64,000 nucleotides of DNA from Mycolicibacterium sp. (GTDB lineage: Bacteria; Actinomycetota; Actinomycetes; Mycobacteriales; Mycobacteriaceae), in the NCBI GenBank assembly GCA_020637165.1, contig JACJWN010000003.1, forward strand, positions 806,001 to 870,000, given 5' to 3'. Below are positions 63,019-64,000 of this stretch, piece after piece. Under the pieces are notes generated by a model that was given only the letters and a program-made list of their open reading frames with translations, ran no database searches and was not told where the DNA came from. The translations under genes and the position numbers were made by a program. How positions within the stretch are numbered: position 1 is the first letter of the stretch; every line of letters starts with the position of its first letter.

Positions 63019-64000
63019 TCAGAGCCCCTCGGGGCTGTCGGCGATCGCGGTGGCCACCCGTTGGGTCAAGCCGGTTACGGCCCGCGCCCACGACTCGTCC
63101 GCACCGGCCAGCCCGCAGGCCGGGCTGATCCCGACCCGCTGCGGCAGCACGGCACGCGGCACACCCAGACGGTCGGTGACGGCGGCCGTCGCCGCGGCCA
63201 GCTCCTCGACCCCGGGCCGGCGTTCGGCGGCGACGGCGCCCACCATCCCCAGAACCACGGACCGACCTGAGTCGGCGAACTCACCCAGACCGTCCAGCCC
63301 GGCGGCACCGAGCGCCCGGGCGTCCAGAGACACCGCACCGATAGCGCTGCGCTGCAGCACATTCCACGGCAAATCCTCCGCGCAACAGTGCAGCAGCACC
63401 TCACCTGAGGCTCGGTTCACACATTCGTCGAGCATCGCGATCGCCAGGACCTCGTCGACCGGGTGCACCGGGGTCAGTGCCGTGACCCCGGCAAGCCGGC
63501 CGCCCAGGGCAGCGGCCAGCAGGGGTTCGTCGAACTGCACCACCACCGGAGTCGAGAGCCGGCGCGCGACCTGGGCCCGGTGGATCGAGACCCCCTCGGC
63601 CAGCGATGCCGTCAGGTCGCGCACCGCGCCGGGATCGGTGATCGCGCGGTGGCCGTTGCCGAGTTCCAATTGGGCGGCCAGTGTCACCGGCCCGGGCGCC
63701 TGCACCTTGACCGTGCGACCCGGCTGCGGGCCGCCGGCCTTCTCCCACGCCTCCTCGAGGGCGTCGAGGTCCTCCTCGAGCAGGCTGGCGGCCCGGCGGG
63801 TGACCGCCCCCGGCCGCGCCGCGATCCGGTACCCGCGGACCACGGTGTCGATGGCGATGTCGACCAGCAGCGCCCCGGCCCGTCCGATCATGTCGGCCCC
63901 GATCCCGCGGGCCGGTAGCTCGGGCAGGTAGGGCAGCTGGTGCAACTCCCCGACGATGACCTCGACGGCGCGGCGCGGGCTGGTGCCCGGCCAGGAGCCG
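63019..64000 (-). CDS. MetE-like (vitamin-B12-independent methionine synthase C-terminal-like) protein, 5' end cut
   Basis: The frame is open to the window edge and holds about 327 residues; it opens GSWPGTSPRRAVEVIVGEL, which in the M. tuberculosis counterpart (Rv3015c) comes about ten residues after the start, so little is missing. The fold is that of the MetE/UROD barrel, with a metal-ligand-like HCC in VLLHCCAEDLP and PRRVGISPACGL-type ending (VGISPACGL). It lacks the N-terminal half of true MetE, so methionine synthase activity is not implied; a methyltransferase role is inferred. Confidence 0.8.
   Translation of the reverse strand, partial: GSWPGTSPRRAVEVIVGELHQLPYLPELPARGIGADMIGRAGALLVDIAIDTVVRGYRIAARPGAVTRRAASLLEEDLDALEEAWEKAGGPQPGRTVKVQAPGPVTLAAQLELGNGHRAITDPGAVRDLTASLAEGVSIHRAQVARRLSTPVVVQFDEPLLAAALGGRLAGVTALTPVHPVDEVLAIAMLDECVNRASGEVLLHCCAEDLPWNVLQRSAIGAVSLDARALGAAGLDGLGEFADSGRSVVLGMVGAVAAERRPGVEELAAATAAVTDRLGVPRAVLPQRVGISPACGLAGADESWARAVTGLTQRVATAIADSPEGL

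Overview
The window is high-GC actinobacterial DNA. Gene order from about 2 kb to the right edge follows the conserved mycobacterial chromosome segment recG - ung - thiL - ddl - gpsA - fbiD - ppk - mutT1 - hupB - leuDC - gltX - leuB - serA - ilvCNB - lppZ - gatB - pfkA - gatAC - ligA (the Rv2972c to Rv3015c stretch in M. tuberculosis). Extra genes not found at these places in M. tuberculosis point to a free-living, probably rapid-growing Mycobacterium (Mycolicibacterium-like). They include a group 1h [NiFe]-hydrogenase operon, tandem GjpA-like exported proteins, a cutinase, a cystathionine gamma-lyase and a giant glycine-rich exported protein.

Layout. 0-2 kb: two tandem paralogous exported (porin-like) proteins, each followed by a similar hairpin. 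2-16.5 kb: housekeeping genes (exported HNH protein/recG/DAK2 protein, rpmB, ung, thiL, ddl, gpsA, fbiD for coenzyme F420, ppk, mutT1). 16.6-22 kb: hupB, leuCD with a divergent IclR regulator, a PNPOx-like protein, an SDR and two tRNAs. 22.1-24.4 kb: gltX and a fumarylacetoacetate-hydrolase-family gene, both cut up by a cluster of single-base indels. 24.5-29.8 kb: MFS transporter, leuB-serA and an FAD oxidoreductase. 29.9-37 kb: a PGRS-type gene whose about 2,300-codon frame is split by an exact 193-bp tandem duplication. 37-41 kb: ilvBNC with a branched-chain-rich leader peptide and an attenuator. 41-43.4 kb: PH-domain protein, DoxX, LppZ. 43.4-44.9 kb: an alpha/beta hydrolase. 44.9-52.7 kb: an eight-gene, largely end-overlapping leftward hydrogenase operon (hhyS, hhyL, maturation protease, small protein, TPR protein, NifU-Rieske protein, NHL propeller, unknown). 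53-64 kb: gatB, cutinase, pfkA, gatA-gatC, ACT protein, ligA, gabD2-like aldehyde dehydrogenase and a MetE-like protein cut by the window edge.

How they work together. leuC, leuD, leuB, ilvB, ilvH and ilvC cover most of branched-chain amino-acid synthesis, with visible control elements (IclR operator candidate, ilvB attenuator). gatA, gatB, gatC, gltX, tRNA-Glu and tRNA-Gln are the parts of Glu/Gln-tRNA charging. The hydrogenase operon carries both catalytic subunits, its own protease and likely electron-transfer partners, but no hypABCDEF genes lie in the window.

Main points for a second look: the 193-bp duplication in the PGRS gene, the ilvB leader-peptide attenuator (probably leaderless), the composition of the hydrogenase operon, two families of intergenic palindromes, and the dense frameshifts in gltX and the neighbouring gene, which most likely reflect local sequence error.
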